A stretch of 64,000 bases of DNA from Paenibacillus sp. SC116 (lineage in GTDB: Bacteria > Bacillota > Bacilli > Paenibacillales > Paenibacillaceae). Shown piece by piece: positions 63,801 to 64,000 of the stretch. The notes beneath the pieces are model-generated. The model saw nothing but the letters and a program-made list of their open reading frames with translations, was not told where the DNA came from and did not search any database. The position numbers and the translations under genes were made by a program. The DNA lies in the NCBI RefSeq assembly GCF_024733555.1, contig NZ_JANIOF010000001.1, positions 310,001 through 374,000 on the forward strand, read 5' to 3'. Numbering within the stretch: position 1 is the first letter of the stretch; every line of letters begins with the position of its first letter.

Positions 63801-64000
63801 TGATTCGGATTTTACTAGCAGAGGATCAAACGATGGTACGGCAAGGCTTGAAAATGATGATAGAAACGGATGAGGAATTGCGTGTTACAGGAGAAGCGGC
63901 GAACGGGAAGGAAGCAGTTGCTTTATGTGAAACTCATTCATTCGAGGTCATCGTGATGGACATTCGTATGCCAGAAATGAACGGACTGGAAGCAACACGA
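63800..64000 (+). CDS. NarL/FixJ-family response regulator, N-terminal part (cut by window edge)
   Basis: ATG at 63800 overlaps the kinase TGA stop. The visible 67 residues are a receiver domain: 'IRILLAEDQTMVRQGLKMMI' (acidic pair) and 'EVIVMDIRMPEMNGLEATR' with the phospho-acceptor Asp. The output domain lies beyond the window; a LuxR-type helix-turn-helix is expected from the partner kinase. GAGAAAGAGGGGAAG is the ribosome site. Confidence 0.88.
   Translation, partial: MIRILLAEDQTMVRQGLKMMIETDEELRVTGEAANGKEAVALCETHSFEVIVMDIRMPEMNGLEATR

Noticed and set aside
1-64000. tRNA or rRNA genes
   Set aside because: No rRNA-like conserved stretches or tRNA cloverleaf patterns were recognised on reading the intergenic regions.

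Overview
The window looks like chromosomal DNA of a Paenibacillus or a close Paenibacillaceae relative. This is inferred from gene families, not from a database match. The supporting signs are strong Gram-positive Shine-Dalgarno sites with many GTG/TTG starts, moderate-to-low GC, a very large S-layer-homology protein, a 7TMR-DISM hybrid kinase, a Bce-type two-component/ABC module, a CYP102-type fused P450 behind a TetR gene, an Rph-type phosphotransferase, RNase J and a DUF3238 protein. I found no rRNA, tRNA, CRISPR array or insertion sequence.

Layout. 0-3.5 kb: end of a Crp/Fnr regulator, a DUF606 transporter, a YjjG-type phosphatase, a kinase-like protein and an Asp/Glu racemase. 3.8-9.1 kb: a two-kinase hybrid sensor, a divergent REC-HTH-BTAD regulator and a diguanylate cyclase. 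9.3-16.2 kb: a 1,707-residue SLH surface protein, a block of 50-bp intergenic repeats and a bicupin oxalate decarboxylase with an altered active-site lid. 16.3-23.1 kb: a serine hydrolase, a 54-residue small protein, TetR plus a P450-reductase fusion, and an aryl/benzyl-type alcohol dehydrogenase under a likely CcpA site. 23.3-27.1 kb: small genes and two gene remnants, ending in a divergent DUF3238/MarR pair with duplicated operators. 27.2-30.7 kb: TetR divergent from an rph homologue.

30.9-36.7 kb is a five-gene Bce-like module: response regulator, intramembrane-type kinase, ATPase, permease and membrane-anchored class C serine hydrolase. Its permease has lost the large extracellular sensor domain, and two BceR-type boxes precede the ABC genes. 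36.8-45.6 kb: amidohydrolase, lipase, RNase J, SulP transporter, a MarR-MFS pair and a macrolide-type glycosyltransferase. 45.9-50.6 kb: an unknown small protein, a VOC protein, two more decayed genes (an ArsR-type regulator and a metallo-beta-lactamase-fold hydrolase) and two tandem DD-peptidase-like genes behind a repeat-rich promoter. 50.7-54.2 kb: a CxxC mini-thioredoxin next to a MarR protein with an extra four-cysteine tail, hemL under a palindromic site, and a LysR gene. 54.4-64 kb: amidotransferase, TetR/DUF418 pair, His/Asn-rich glycine-zipper protein, alpha/beta hydrolase, MFS, AraC, SDR and the start of a NarL-type two-component system.

Overall this is an accessory, environment-facing stretch: many one-component regulators each beside one effector gene, several cell-wall hydrolase-fold proteins, and at least four decayed genes. 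The best candidates for new biology are the ECD-less Bce module with its serine hydrolase, the cysteine-tailed MarR/mini-thioredoxin pair, the oxalate decarboxylase lid variant and the CYP102 without its usual carboxylate anchor.
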